Of a stretch of 64,000 nt of DNA, positions 63,555-64,000 are shown piece after piece. Made by a program: the position numbers and the translations under genes. A model generated the notes under the pieces. The model made no database searches. It was not told the origin of the DNA and was given only the letters and a program-made list of their open reading frames with translations. Numbering within the stretch: position 1 is the first letter of the stretch; each line of letters opens with the position of its first letter. The stretch comes from Actinomadura citrea (GTDB lineage: Bacteria; Actinomycetota; Actinomycetes; Streptosporangiales; Streptosporangiaceae). The DNA lies in NCBI RefSeq assembly GCF_013409045.1, contig NZ_JACCBT010000001.1:3224001-3288000 (forward strand), written 5' to 3'.

Positions 63555-64000
63555 GTGCTGAAAGTGGGACTCACCGGCGGGATCGGTTCGGGCAAGAGCG
63601 AGGTGGCGAAGCGGCTGCGCGAGCACGGCGCGGTCGTCATCGACGCCGACGGGATCGCCCGCGAGGTGGTCGAGCCGGGCACCCCGGGCCTCGCCGCCGT
63701 GGTGGCGGAGTTCGGCGAGGACGTCCTGTTGCCGTCCGGTGCCCTCGACCGGGAGAAGGTCGGCCGCATCGTGTTCGCCGACCCCGACCGGCTCGCCGCC
63801 CTGAACGCGATCGTCCACCCGCTGGTGGGGGAGCGGATGCAGGAGCTGATGGACGCCGCCCCCGCGGACGCGGTCGTCGTCTACGACGTCCCCCTCCTGG
63901 CGGAGAACGGCCTGGCCGGCATGTACGACGAGGTCGTCGTCGTGGACGCCCCCGAGGAGACGCAGCTGGACCGCCTGGTCGCCCGCCGCGGCATGACCGA
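63555..64000 (+). CDS. coaE: Dephospho-CoA kinase, N-terminal part (cut by window edge)
   Basis: 148 residues from GTG 63555 before the window ends; full length is normally about 200 (or about 400 with a GrpB-like domain in mycobacteria). The P-loop is [17 protein letters not shown], followed by [20 protein letters not shown], then [11 protein letters not shown], all typical. Phosphorylates dephospho-CoA in the last step of CoA synthesis. A TAGGGT box at 63542-63547 seven bases before the GTG suggests a leaderless transcript. Confidence 0.95.
   Translation, partial: MLKVGLTGGIGSGKSEVAKRLREHGAVVIDADGIAREVVEPGTPGLAAVVAEFGEDVLLPSGALDREKVGRIVFADPDRLAALNAIVHPLVGERMQELMDAAPADAVVVYDVPLLAENGLAGMYDEVVVVDAPEETQLDRLVARRGMT

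Overview
The window is chromosomal DNA of a high-GC actinobacterium. It has strong G/C third-position bias, many GTG/TTG starts, leaderless-looking genes with a TAGGGT-type -10 box, and a gene order shared with Streptomyces and Mycobacterium: trpC-trpB-trpA, lgt, gltB-gltD, pyk, an ANTAR response regulator, liv genes, thioesterase, polA, rpsA, coaE. An Actinomadura/Streptosporangiales-type organism is my best guess, but no marker in the window proves the genus.

Layout. 1-11,570 is accessory: a CocE-type hydrolase (cut by the window edge), an acyl-CoA dehydrogenase pair, small membrane proteins and lipoproteins, a winged-helix protein, a nucleoside phosphorylase-like protein, a repeat-scaffold protein and a heterodimeric ABC exporter. 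11,700-12,930 holds a TIGR03085-like protein and a cold-shock gene. 12,945-13,375 is a non-coding repeat block. 13,464-18,224 is the tryptophan block (TIGR02234 membrane protein, response regulator, DUF2752, trpC, trpB, trpA). 18,397-22,161 carries a disulfide module (VKOR plus two DsbA-like proteins) and lgt with a long acidic tail. 22,174-24,971 has a VIT-family transporter and two related anchored proteins. 25,314-31,367 is gltBD. 31,460-36,348 is a mixed accessory stretch. 36,457-45,100 runs pyk, a free-standing LAGLIDADG protein, tRNA-Leu(CAA), an ANTAR regulator and livKHMGF. 45,172-49,205 has a lipoprotein, a thioesterase and polA. 49,220-49,640 is a second non-coding repeat block. 49,699-57,350 is an iron-siderophore transport locus in two iron-boxed operons. 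57,933-64,000 is a polysaccharide deacetylase, rpsA, a membrane-EEP fusion, a GNAT protein and the start of coaE.

Functional threads. trpC, trpB and trpA make tryptophan from the anthranilate branch, but trpE is not in its usual place. gltBD supplies glutamate and livKHMGF imports branched-chain amino acids; both have GlnR-like half-site pairs upstream. pyk has two overlapping copies of a DasR-like operator next to its -10 box. The iron locus combines a binding protein, two FecCD permeases, an ATPase and a pair of fused ABC subunits with complementary lesions in their ATP sites.

Most unusual points: (1) a dispersed intergenic repeat family with a hairpin whose arms change in a compensating way between copies (12,945-13,375 and 49,220-49,640); (2) polA is split by one missing C at about 48,282-48,284, either a sequencing error or a real lesion; (3) two independent heterodimeric ABC transporters with degenerate ATP sites; (4) a free-standing HTH-LAGLIDADG protein beside tRNA-Leu. 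I see no clearly new multi-gene defence or biosynthetic system, no CRISPR array, no insertion sequence and no prophage.
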